This document shows positions 8,317-16,561 of a stretch of DNA of 64,000 nt, one piece after another. A program made the position numbers and the translations under genes. Below the pieces are notes generated by a model. That model saw only the letters and a program-made list of their open reading frames with translations. It made no database searches and was not told the DNA's origin. Source of the stretch: an uncultured Prevotella sp. (lineage in GTDB: Bacteria > Bacteroidota > Bacteroidia > Bacteroidales > Bacteroidaceae); assembly GCA_946998205.1 (NCBI GenBank), contig CAMPYJ010000004.1, positions 1-64,000 of the forward strand, read 5' to 3'. Each line of letters opens with the position of its first letter. Position 1 is the stretch's first letter.

Positions 8317-8320
8317 ACCC

Positions 8321-8394
8321 GCCTCTTTAGCTCAGTTGGCCAGAGCACGTGATTTGTAATCTCGGGGTCGTTGGTTCGAATCCGACAAGAGGCT
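8321..8394 (+). tRNA. tRNA-Thr (anticodon TGT)
   Basis: A 74-nt cloverleaf with acceptor stem GCCTCTT/AAGAGGC, D arm GCTC...GAGC, anticodon loop TTTGTAA and T arm GTTGG-TTCGAAT-CCGAC. CCA is not encoded. It follows the SRP RNA by 4 nt, so processing of the tRNA 5' end by RNase P would also release the SRP RNA 3' end. Confidence 0.95.
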
Positions 8395-8598
8395 CACTTA
8401 TTTCAGAATACAACGAGGGCGTATCAGAATGATGATACTCCCTCTTTTGTTTTGCGGCAGCCGAAGCTGACGCCTTCCCCAAAAAGCTCGCACCTTTGCC
8501 GGCTACTGCGGCATGGATATTGGATTTTTTTAACGCCTGCGCCATGGAACGGCCTGTAAAAACTCGCATACAGGTACGATGTGTATGAGATAAAATGC

Positions 8599-8606
8599 GT
8601 ACTTTT
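8599..8606 (+). promoter_or_regulatory. -7 box for DUF4199 gene
   Basis: TACTTTTG matches TAnnTTTG and sits inside the first codons of the longest frame (8595). This decides for the internal start ATG 8616 and implies a very short leader. Confidence 0.55.
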
Positions 8607-8615
8607 GCAGTTAGA

Positions 8616-9149
8616 ATGATAAATGTACCCACACTGATTCAGCTCAAGGCTTTCGCCCGCATAGACGGGCTTTGGCTGGCCCTGTTATGGACAGCCAGTT
8701 TCTTGAGCATGATGTACATGCCCAAGAGTGCGCTGGGCAGCCTGCTGATGTTCGCCACTCCCCTTTTCATGTTGTGGCAACTCGTCAAGTTCCGCAATCA
8801 CGCGCTCGACGGCGTCATATCCTACACGCGAGCGTTGGCATACGGCTGCTACTGCGTATTCTACGCCTCCTTGCTCTTTGCCCTGGTTCAAACGGCGTAT
8901 TTCCAGTTCTTGGACGGCGGGCGTTTCATTCAGACCATGAGCCAAACGCTACAGGCGATGGAGGGCGTATATCAGCAAAGCGGCGTTGACGTCAAGCAAG
9001 CCGGCGAGACAATCGAGTTCATGGGCACGCTGAAACCCATCGAACTGGCCATCGCCTTCATGACGCAAAACGTCCTGCTCGGTGCCCTGCTGAGCGCCTT
9101 CGTGGCCGCCATCGGCATGAAACGGGCGAAAAATCATACGAGAACATAA
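8616..9149 (+). CDS. DUF4199 family inner-membrane protein
   Basis: A 177-residue integral membrane protein with about four hydrophobic helices. Two are closely spaced near the N-terminus (LWLALLWTASFLSMMYM and LGSLLMFATPLFMLWQLV), one is central (YCVFYASLLFALVQ) and one is C-terminal (NVLLGALLSAFVAAIGM). This arrangement and its place before a family 2 glycosyltransferase match DUF4199 proteins of Bacteroidales as I remember them; the function is unknown. The ATG at 8616 is chosen because the promoter overlaps the earlier Met. It may act with the downstream glycosyltransferase in cell-surface glycan assembly, which is inference from position only. Confidence 0.7.
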   Translation: MINVPTLIQLKAFARIDGLWLALLWTASFLSMMYMPKSALGSLLMFATPLFMLWQLVKFRNHALDGVISYTRALAYGCYCVFYASLLFALVQTAYFQFLDGGRFIQTMSQTLQAMEGVYQQSGVDVKQAGETIEFMGTLKPIELAIAFMTQNVLLGALLSAFVAAIGMKRAKNHTRT

Positions 9150-9345
9150 GGGCATCGGCGGCATCCGGCATGGCACACATCGGGAAACCTTTCCGCCAAC
9201 GCCCACATGCTTTCATGAGATACGAAACAATTTACACATAACGTCAAATCCAACATCCACCCCACATGCCCGCGAAAGCATGTCACGATGAGTGAACAGA
9301 TGGGCACCATGGCGGAAAGATGCTTGGTTATTTTTGCAGTATACT

Positions 9346-10308
9346 ATGGACATATCCGTTGTCATCCCTCTTTTCAACGAGGAAGAATCACTACCCGAAC
9401 TATACGCTTGGATTGAGCGTGTCATGCAACAAAACGCCTATTCGTACGAGGTAATCTTCGTGAACGATGGCTCTACCGACGGCTCTTGGAACGTCATCCA
9501 ACGCCTTGCCAGTCAGTCAGAGCATGTGCGAGGCATCTGCTTTCGCCGTAATTATGGAAAGAGTCCGGCACTTTACTGCGGATTCAAGGAGGCTCAAGGC
9601 GACGTGGTCATCACGATGGATGCCGACCTGCAAGACTCTCCCGACGAGATTCCTGAGCTGTACCGCATGATTACCGTGGATGGTTACGACTTGGTTTCGG
9701 GTTATAAGCAAAAACGTTACGACCCATTGAGCAAGACATTACCCACCAAACTCTTCAATGCCACGGCCCGCAAGATTAGCGGTATCAAGAACTTGCACGA
9801 CTTCAACTGTGGACTGAAGGCCTACAGGTGCGAGGTTGTGAAAAATATTGAGGTGTATGGCGAGATGCATCGCTACATCCCCTACCTGGCAAAGAGTGCC
9901 GGTTTCGATAAAATTGGCGAGAAGGTGGTGCATCACCAGGCGCGGAAATACGGTACATCCAAGTTTGGTTTCAACCGATTCTTCAACGGTTACCTCGACC
10001 TCATCACCCTTTGGTTCCTGTCAAACTTCGGCAAAAAGCCGATGCACGTTTTCGGTTTCCTCGGTTCGCTGATGTTCCTGGTGGGATTGATTGCCGTGAT
10101 CATCCTTGGAGCAGAGAAGGTTTACGCCCTGTCAAACGGCATCCCGATGCGCTTGATCACCGACTCACCCTACTTTTTCATCGCCCTCACCACCATGCTC
10201 ATCGGCACCCAACTGTTCTTAGCGGGCTTCTTAGGCGACCTCATCAGTCGCTCCAACCCCGGCAGGAACGATTACCAGATAGAAAAAACCATACGATGCG
10301 AAAAATAA
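9346..10308 (+). CDS. Family 2 glycosyltransferase, polyprenyl-phosphate type (GtrB/DPM1-like)
   Basis: A 320-residue enzyme. The GT2 domain spans about residues 1-225 with FVNDGSTDGS, the DxD-like MDADLQDSP and the acceptor region CGLKAYR. Two C-terminal transmembrane helices follow (FGFLGSLMFLVGLIAVIIL and FIALTTMLIGTQLFLAGFLG). This is the layout of enzymes that load a sugar from a nucleotide sugar onto polyprenyl phosphate in the inner membrane. The start at ATG 9346 is chosen because TATTTTTG just before it looks like a -7 box and the motif begins at once. The next gene overlaps its end by 13 bp. Confidence 0.88.
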   Translation: MDISVVIPLFNEEESLPELYAWIERVMQQNAYSYEVIFVNDGSTDGSWNVIQRLASQSEHVRGICFRRNYGKSPALYCGFKEAQGDVVITMDADLQDSPDEIPELYRMITVDGYDLVSGYKQKRYDPLSKTLPTKLFNATARKISGIKNLHDFNCGLKAYRCEVVKNIEVYGEMHRYIPYLAKSAGFDKIGEKVVHHQARKYGTSKFGFNRFFNGYLDLITLWFLSNFGKKPMHVFGFLGSLMFLVGLIAVIILGAEKVYALSNGIPMRLITDSPYFFIALTTMLIGTQLFLAGFLGDLISRSNPGRNDYQIEKTIRCEK

Positions 10309-10775
10309 TTGATGTTGTCTTGATGGTATTGGCCATCACCTCGTGCTCCACAATCGATTGTCCGCTGAACAACACGGTGACCACTTCGTACAAGCTCAAA
10401 GGTGATGTTGCCAAACTGCAAGACACGCTTACCATCACCACTCCACGCACTACGAGCGGTGATACGGTGCTGCTGAACAAGGCAATCGGCATCGACAGCT
10501 TCCTATTGCCCATGAGTTACGCGCAACCCGAGGACACTCTTTACTTCAAGATGACCACACAGCAGAACAAAAGCTTCATCGATACGCTGCGCATCACCAA
10601 GGAAGATCATCCGCATTTCGAGTCGGTTGACTGTCCACCGGCCGTCTTCCACCAAATCAAGCGTGTGGATTACACCAAACATACCATCGACTCTGTGGTC
10701 ATACACAATGAAAACGTGAACTATGATGCTACAAAAGCACATTTCCATATCTATTTCAAGAGCTATCTGCATTAG
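10296..10775 (+). CDS. Putative lipoprotein, DUF6452-like
   Basis: A 159-residue lipoprotein. The signal peptide MRKIIDVVLMVLAITSC ends at a lipobox-like Cys17, followed by STIDCPLNNTV. The rest looks like a beta-rich periplasmic domain. The sequence resembles a Bacteroidales family I associate with DUF6452, commonly next to a DUF6048 protein, as here. Its ATG overlaps the glycosyltransferase stop region, and the next gene overlaps its 3' end by about 53 bp, so the three genes are probably translationally linked. Function is unknown. Confidence 0.65.
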   Translation: MRKIIDVVLMVLAITSCSTIDCPLNNTVTTSYKLKGDVAKLQDTLTITTPRTTSGDTVLLNKAIGIDSFLLPMSYAQPEDTLYFKMTTQQNKSFIDTLRITKEDHPHFESVDCPPAVFHQIKRVDYTKHTIDSVVIHNENVNYDATKAHFHIYFKSYLH

Positions 10776-11418
10776 CCTGCTGCTTGCGGCACAAGTGGCC
10801 GTCATGGCACAAAAGCCCAAGGCCATCGTCATCCAACCCAAGGATACGCTGTCTTTGTTCAGGCACGTTGCCGTCTCTGGAGACCTGGCGGGCCTCGCAC
10901 AACTGCAGTTTTCCGACTACGGACAGTATGAAGTGGCCGCAAGGGTGAGCCTGCGCAACAAATACTTCCCCGTTGTCGAGCTGGGCTATGGACGGGCCGA
11001 CAGCGAGGATCCGAGCACGCGATTGCACTACGTCTCGAAAGCTCCATACGGCCGAATAGGCGTTGACGTCAACATGATGAAGAACAAGAACGACGATTAT
11101 CGCCTGTATGTTGGTGTGCGATATGGTTACAGCAAGTTCAAATACTCGGTGACGCATCCAGGTCTCCACGACCCCGTTTGGAAGACACAGACACCGTATG
11201 ATCTGGCAGACATCGACAACCGATACCATTGGATGGAAGGGGTAGTAGGCGTAGATGCCAAAATTTGGGGGCCTTTCCGTTTGGGATGGAGCGTTCGTTA
11301 CAAGCAACGTCTCGCCAATACCAATAGCGAAGCGGGACATCCCTGGTACATACCAGGCTTTGGAAAGTACAGCGCGACGCCCTTGGGTGGAACGTTCAAC
11401 GTGATTATTGAATGGTAG
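10723..11418 (+). CDS. Outer-membrane beta-barrel protein, DUF6048-like
   Basis: A 231-residue protein. A signal peptide ending near AVMAQ (residues 25-29) is followed by alternating amphipathic strands (YFPVVELGYGRA, YRLYVGVRYGYSKF, FRLGWSVRYKQRL) and a terminal aromatic residue (NVIIEW), typical of a small outer-membrane barrel. It overlaps the upstream lipoprotein gene by 53 bp in another frame. The pair recalls DUF6452/DUF6048 neighbours of Bacteroidales. I know of no assigned function; co-assembly of lipoprotein and barrel is a guess from the overlap. Confidence 0.7.
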   Translation: MMLQKHISISISRAICISLLLAAQVAVMAQKPKAIVIQPKDTLSLFRHVAVSGDLAGLAQLQFSDYGQYEVAARVSLRNKYFPVVELGYGRADSEDPSTRLHYVSKAPYGRIGVDVNMMKNKNDDYRLYVGVRYGYSKFKYSVTHPGLHDPVWKTQTPYDLADIDNRYHWMEGVVGVDAKIWGPFRLGWSVRYKQRLANTNSEAGHPWYIPGFGKYSATPLGGTFNVIIEW

Positions 11419-11530
11419 ACAAGGGATGACCAGCGTGCCTCTTCCATCTTCTTCCAAGTCAATGAAGAGCGAATAGGCGGCACTGACCTGAAGAAAGACA
11501 AGTTAGTTTGAACTTAATGACAGCATAAGT

Positions 11531-12646
11531 ATGAATGACATGCAAAGCAATCAACACACAACAAACGAAGACATGCGTAACAGCAGCTACTCTCCACTTG
11601 ACGAACGGCGCAAGACCGTTCCTTCCACTCCGTCGCGCTGGAAGAATTTGCTCAAGCTGTTCTTCCTCCTTTTCCTCATCGTTGGTTCGGTCATCATCAT
11701 CCGCCAACAACAGAACACGCCTTACCAGCACAACACAGGACTGATTTTCGGCACCACATACAGCATTACTTACCAGTCGAACGAAGACTTGCACAAAGAG
11801 ATATTGGCGCAACTACACAAGGTAAACATGACCTTCTCGACCTTTGAAGAACGGTCAATCATCTCAAAGATCAACCGCAACATCCCCGTTCAGCTCAACC
11901 AGATGTTCATCGAAGTGTTCGACTTAGCCAAGCAAGTGTCGAAAGATACCAACGGAGCCTTCGACATCACCGTGGCTCCTTTGGTCAACGCGTGGGGCTT
12001 TGGCTTCAAGTCTGGCATACATCCCACCAAGCAAGTCATAGACAGTCTGCTGACTCTCACGGGCTACGACAAAGTAGCTGTCATGGGAAGTACCGTGAAG
12101 AAGCAAGATTCGCGCATCATGCTCGACTGCTCGGGCATTGCCAAAGGCTACGGATGCGACGCCGTTGCCCAACTGTTGCGGTCGAAAGACGTGAAGAATT
12201 TCATGGTGGAGATCGGGGGTGAGGTCATCACCAGCGGCAACAGCGACAAGCGATTGCCGTGGAAGATTGGCGTGACCAAGCCGACTGACGACCCCACACA
12301 GACGAACAACGAGCTGCAAACGGTGCTCAATGTCACTGACAAGGCCATGGCTACCAGCGGCAATTACCGCCGATTCTACTACAAGAACGGCAAGAAATAC
12401 GCACACACCATCGACCCAAAGACAGGTTATCCCGTGCAACACAGCATCCTCTCGGCCACCGTCCTGGCCAGCACATGCGCCAAAGCCGACGCATACGCCA
12501 CGGCATTCATGGTGCTTGGACTGGACAAGACAAAAGAGGTATTGCAACGACATCCTGACCTGATGGTCTATCTGATATGTACTAAATCCGACGGACGCTA
12601 TGACGTTTGGTTCTCACCCTCGCTGAAAAACAAGATCAGCAAATGA
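11531..12646 (+). CDS. apbE: ApbE family FAD:protein FMN transferase
   Basis: A 371-residue enzyme. A cytoplasmic N-terminus of about 40 residues precedes one membrane helix (FFLLFLIVGSVIII). The catalytic domain then contains GTTYSITYQ, FDITVAPLVNAWGFG, the flavin-binding region DCSGIAKGYGCDAVAQLL and GGEVITSG. The C-terminal HTIDPKTGYPVQHS is highly characteristic. ApbE attaches FMN covalently to Thr/Ser of partners such as the Na+-translocating NADH:quinone reductase or Rnf subunits. The membrane-anchored form would act outside the cytoplasm. Its stop overlaps the next gene's start (ATGA), so both are probably co-translated. Confidence 0.92.
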   Translation: MNDMQSNQHTTNEDMRNSSYSPLDERRKTVPSTPSRWKNLLKLFFLLFLIVGSVIIIRQQQNTPYQHNTGLIFGTTYSITYQSNEDLHKEILAQLHKVNMTFSTFEERSIISKINRNIPVQLNQMFIEVFDLAKQVSKDTNGAFDITVAPLVNAWGFGFKSGIHPTKQVIDSLLTLTGYDKVAVMGSTVKKQDSRIMLDCSGIAKGYGCDAVAQLLRSKDVKNFMVEIGGEVITSGNSDKRLPWKIGVTKPTDDPTQTNNELQTVLNVTDKAMATSGNYRRFYYKNGKKYAHTIDPKTGYPVQHSILSATVLASTCAKADAYATAFMVLGLDKTKEVLQRHPDLMVYLICTKSDGRYDVWFSPSLKNKISK

Positions 12647-13302
12647 CCTCCTACGACAAACTCCTCACCCTTCCCCTCTTCCAAGGGCTCAGTCAGCAAG
12701 ATTTATGGACCATGGCGGAAAGCATTCCTTTTGCTTTCCTGCAACACCAGGCAGGGGACGTGATGGAGAAAGAGGACACGCCATGCCACCAGTTGACCTT
12801 CTTGCTGGATGGAACGATGAGCGTCACGACACACGCCGACGACCATGGCTACACGCTGACGGAATCTCTGAAAGCCCCACAGGTTATCGAACCAGAACAT
12901 CTCTTTGGCCTCAACCAACATTTCATGCGTACCTACACGGCCAAAACGCCTTGTAACACGATGTCCATCAGCAAGGCCCACGTCGTACAACTCACCAACC
13001 AACTCATCGTGTTCCGCCTCAATCTGCTGAACATCATCTCCACCCAAAGCCAACGCATGCAGCGACAGCCATGGCATCCACAACCTGCTGACCTCCGTCA
13101 ACGCATCATCCACTTCTTCAAAGACCGCTCGCTGCGACCCGCAGGAGAAAAGGTTTTCAAAATCAAGATGGTGAGATTGGCCGCCGAACTCAACGCCTCT
13201 CGCCTGGATATATCCATTGCTTTGAACGCCATGCAGACCGATGGTCTGGTAAAACTCACCAGAGGACACGTCACGGTGCCGGCACTGGAGCGACTAACCT
13301 AA
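12643..13302 (+). CDS. Crp/Fnr family transcription regulator
   Basis: A 219-residue regulator. The N-terminal cyclic-nucleotide-binding-like beta-roll (about residues 8-125, LLDGTMSVT) lacks the canonical phosphate-binding Arg motif. A dimer helix follows, then a C-terminal winged helix (about 150-219) with MVRLAAELNASRLDISIALNAMQ as recognition region and a basic wing (LVKLTRGHVTV). The ATG overlaps the apbE stop. The ligand is unknown; in Bacteroidota such regulators often control redox or envelope genes. It may act on the neighbouring outer-membrane barrel gene, but no operator is identified. Confidence 0.85.
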   Translation: MTSYDKLLTLPLFQGLSQQDLWTMAESIPFAFLQHQAGDVMEKEDTPCHQLTFLLDGTMSVTTHADDHGYTLTESLKAPQVIEPEHLFGLNQHFMRTYTAKTPCNTMSISKAHVVQLTNQLIVFRLNLLNIISTQSQRMQRQPWHPQPADLRQRIIHFFKDRSLRPAGEKVFKIKMVRLAAELNASRLDISIALNAMQTDGLVKLTRGHVTVPALERLT

Positions 13303-13342
13303 CGAACAACCGAATAAATATATACATCAATCATACACGAAC

Positions 13343-16249
13343 ATGAAAAGAACATCTCTCCTATGCTGGGCTTTGTTGCTGTTATGCACACAAGCCTTAC
13401 CACAGACAACACAGCACAAGAAAGAACGCTCCGTTGACATCTACGGTCGTGTGGTCGACTCGTTCACCCATCTCTGCGTGCTTGATGCCAAGATTACCAT
13501 GATGACTTCCGACAGTGTGATGGTGGACACCTGCCGAACTGTCACATGGAATAAAGAAGCCATACACCCCGATGCCTACTTCTACCTACGAAAGAAGTTG
13601 AGCGAAGACACCTACATCTTCAAGATAGAGCACCCCGATTACCAAACTACCTACATCAACCACGAACTACTTTTCAAGGGAAGAAAGAGCAGCATGACCC
13701 TGGATGACATGCCCATCCGGCGCAAACGCATGGAAGACAAAGAGCATACGCTGGACGAAGTGGTGGTGAAAAGCACCAAAATCAAGATGGTGATGAAAGG
13801 TGACACCTTGGTCTTCAACGCCGAAGCCTTTAACCTTCCTGAGGGAAGCATGCTCGACGCACTGATCAGGCAGCTGCCGGGAGCCACGCTCAACAGCCAT
13901 GGAGAGATTTTCATCAATGGGAGAAAATTAGATTATCTGACGCTCAACGGAAAAGATTTCTTCAAGAAAGACAACAAAACACTGATAGAAAACCTACCCA
14001 GCTACACCGTGAAAGACTTGAAGGTGTTTGAGAAAAGCACCGAAAAGAGCAAAGCCTTGGGCGTGGACGTTGAGAAGAAAGACTACGTCATGGACATCCA
14101 ACTAAAGAAAGAGTATGAGAAAAACTTCATCGCCAACACCGACATAGCCGGAGGTACCAACAGCCGATACGCTACAAAACTCTTCGGTCTGTACTTCAAC
14201 CCACGGCTACAGATGTCTGTCTTCGCCAACCTCAACAACGTGAACGAAGACCGCAAGCCCGGCGAGAAAGGCGACTGGGACCCAACCAAGATGCCCTACG
14301 GACAGGTAACACAGAAGACAGTGGGGCTGAACCTCGCAACCAGCAACGATAAAAACACGATTACGGACAACGTGTCGACCAGTGTTTCCTGGCAAAACAG
14401 CCACAATGTGAGCCAAACAGCCACCGAATCGTTCCTCAACACGGGCAACAACAGCTATTCAAGAAGCATGTCAGAGAGCAGGTCGAAAGATTTCGAGACC
14501 CGGCTCGAACACCAATTGCAGATGAGTAAACCCTTCTGGCTGCATGTTGAGAACGATCTCACTTACCGCAAAAGTGACAACTGGAGCAACCTACGCGACG
14601 GCTCCTTCAAACAAGACCCTGCACCCTGGGGCGACACCCAAGCCATTCTTGACACCTTGTTCACCACGCCATGGAGCCGTCGGGTGCAAGACGCAGCCCT
14701 CAACAGACAGCAAAACCAAAGTCTTGGAAAAGGTTATTCGTTCCAAACATCCAATCGCCTATATGGTTCCTACCCATTGAAGTCGGGAGACGACATCTTC
14801 TTCCAAGGTTATTTCAGCTATAACAACACCAAACGAACGGCATTCGAACAATATCGATTAGACTACCTGCAGGGTGCGACAGCCAAGGATCAACGCGACC
14901 GATACGATGACACGCCCTCACACAGCTACGAGTATAATGCGTTCGTGGGCTACACATACCAACTTCCAAGTGGCTGGAGTTTCCTTCCAGGATACACCTT
15001 CAACCAACAAATGGAATACACCAACAACTCAAAATACCGACTGGATCAGCTGCAAGAGTGGCAACAGCAAGAACACGAATTGGGAACCCTGCCCTCGTCA
15101 CGCGACGCTCTTCGGCGGGCATTGGACTCCAACAACAGTTACCAAGGATATTTGAAAACACAGACACAGGAATTGTCTTTGAACATCAACTACCTTAAAC
15201 AAAGTGGCAAGAACTCATTCAACATGGGTCTCAACATCCCCGTTCAACACAAAAGGCAAAGTCTGGACTACAGGAGTACGGCTCTCAACACCAACATCAG
15301 TCAACAGACATGGAAGACATCATATAACCTGAACATAAGCGGCACCTACAAACAATACAGCATCTGGGCATACGGGCAGATGAGAACCGACATGCCTAAT
15401 CTGTATTCGAAAATCGATAGGCGCGACGACTCTAACCCCTTGGCCGTCACTCTGGGCAACCCAAACCTCAAAAACACCACGACCTACTTTGCCATGATAC
15501 ACTTTGCTGACCAACACAACAGGCGATTCAAGTGGCCAACTTTGGATTTTTCGCTCACTGTGCAACAAAATGCCGTGGCCAACGGCTTCACCTTCAACCC
15601 CACGACGGGCGTCTACACCTACAAACCGCAGAACGTAGAAGGAAACTGGGATGGCACAGCAGGCATCTATTACAACTGCCCGTTAGACAGTGCCAAATTC
15701 TTCACACTGGAAAACAAATTGGAATACAGCTACAATCGCAACGTAGACCTCACGGCTGTGGAGGGACATACCGAGAGCGTACTGAGCAAGGTGAACAACC
15801 ACCGGACGCGAAACGAACTCTCGCTGAACTACCAAAAAGAAGGTGCCACCTGCAGTTTGGTAGGCTCTTTGGGCTGGCGTAACGTCAACAGCGAGCGGGA
15901 GAACTTCCACACCATCAACGCTTACGACTTCAACTACGGCATCGTGGGCTCTTATCATTTCGGCTTCGGACTGGAAACGGGCATGGATCTGAAGATGTTC
16001 AGCCGCAGAGGATACGACGACCCGTCGTTTAACACCGATGATTGGGTGTGCAACGCCTACCTCAGTCAGTCGTTCTGCAAGGGGAAGTTAAGCGCCAAAC
16101 TCGAAGCCTACGACCTTTTCCAACAACTGAAGAGCGTGTCGTACGAGGTCAACGGACAAGGCAAGACCGAGACACGCTTCAACACCATACCCCATTACGT
16201 CATGCTGCACCTGATGTACAAGCTGAACATCAGCGGTAAGAAAAAATAA
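13343..16249 (+). CDS. Outer-membrane beta-barrel receptor-like protein (OM_barrel / TonB-dependent type)
   Basis: A 968-residue protein. A signal peptide (LLLCTQALPQ) is followed by a carboxypeptidase-regulatory-like domain at about residues 28-130. A plug-like segment comes next (TLDEVVVKSTKIKM, LPEGSMLDALIRQLPGATLN, GKDFF) and then a long C-terminal barrel rich in aromatic strands. It resembles the outer-membrane beta-barrel family related to TonB-dependent receptors rather than a nutrient receptor with a SusD partner, since none is adjacent. The substrate is unknown. It begins 41 bp after the Crp gene and may be co-transcribed with it. Confidence 0.85.
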   Translation: MKRTSLLCWALLLLCTQALPQTTQHKKERSVDIYGRVVDSFTHLCVLDAKITMMTSDSVMVDTCRTVTWNKEAIHPDAYFYLRKKLSEDTYIFKIEHPDYQTTYINHELLFKGRKSSMTLDDMPIRRKRMEDKEHTLDEVVVKSTKIKMVMKGDTLVFNAEAFNLPEGSMLDALIRQLPGATLNSHGEIFINGRKLDYLTLNGKDFFKKDNKTLIENLPSYTVKDLKVFEKSTEKSKALGVDVEKKDYVMDIQLKKEYEKNFIANTDIAGGTNSRYATKLFGLYFNPRLQMSVFANLNNVNEDRKPGEKGDWDPTKMPYGQVTQKTVGLNLATSNDKNTITDNVSTSVSWQNSHNVSQTATESFLNTGNNSYSRSMSESRSKDFETRLEHQLQMSKPFWLHVENDLTYRKSDNWSNLRDGSFKQDPAPWGDTQAILDTLFTTPWSRRVQDAALNRQQNQSLGKGYSFQTSNRLYGSYPLKSGDDIFFQGYFSYNNTKRTAFEQYRLDYLQGATAKDQRDRYDDTPSHSYEYNAFVGYTYQLPSGWSFLPGYTFNQQMEYTNNSKYRLDQLQEWQQQEHELGTLPSSRDALRRALDSNNSYQGYLKTQTQELSLNINYLKQSGKNSFNMGLNIPVQHKRQSLDYRSTALNTNISQQTWKTSYNLNISGTYKQYSIWAYGQMRTDMPNLYSKIDRRDDSNPLAVTLGNPNLKNTTTYFAMIHFADQHNRRFKWPTLDFSLTVQQNAVANGFTFNPTTGVYTYKPQNVEGNWDGTAGIYYNCPLDSAKFFTLENKLEYSYNRNVDLTAVEGHTESVLSKVNNHRTRNELSLNYQKEGATCSLVGSLGWRNVNSERENFHTINAYDFNYGIVGSYHFGFGLETGMDLKMFSRRGYDDPSFNTDDWVCNAYLSQSFCKGKLSAKLEAYDLFQQLKSVSYEVNGQGKTETRFNTIPHYVMLHLMYKLNISGKKK

Positions 16250-16348
16250 ACTTCGGCAAGCAATGGCGCATCCGTAAAAAATCTGCGTATGGTGCGTAAG
16301 AAGCCTGTAGAATAACGGCAAAAACGTACGCCTAACAGACACTCACAC

Positions 16349-16431
16349 CAATCTCATTGACTTTGACCACCAAACCCATTGACTTTGACCTCCAAACTCA
16401 ATGAGTTTGGGCTTCAATCTCAATGAGTTTG
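16349..16431. repeat. 22-bp phased dyad array A2 (4 units)
   Basis: Units at 16349, 16371, 16393 and 16415, exactly 22 bp apart. All four match CAA-N3-CAWTG-N3-TTG; the third, CAAACTCAATGAGTTTG, is a near-perfect palindrome. Five-base spacers differ. This is the cleanest array in the window. It lies between the barrel gene and the M3 peptidase promoter. Confidence 0.88.
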
Positions 16432-16525
16432 GAAAAATGCCCCATGGCGGTGCCTCAACCCATGGATGCGTGTCTAATATTCGTTAAATGTCCCTATAAT
16501 AATAAGGTGTGTCTGATATTTTTCG

Positions 16526-16533
16526 TAAATTTG
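16526..16533 (+). promoter_or_regulatory. -7 box for M3 peptidase gene
   Basis: TAAATTTG matches TAnnTTTG, 29 bp before the start codon and about 95 bp downstream of the last unit of array A2. Confidence 0.5.
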
Positions 16534-16561
16534 CATCACGCATCAAGAAGAAAGTACGAGT

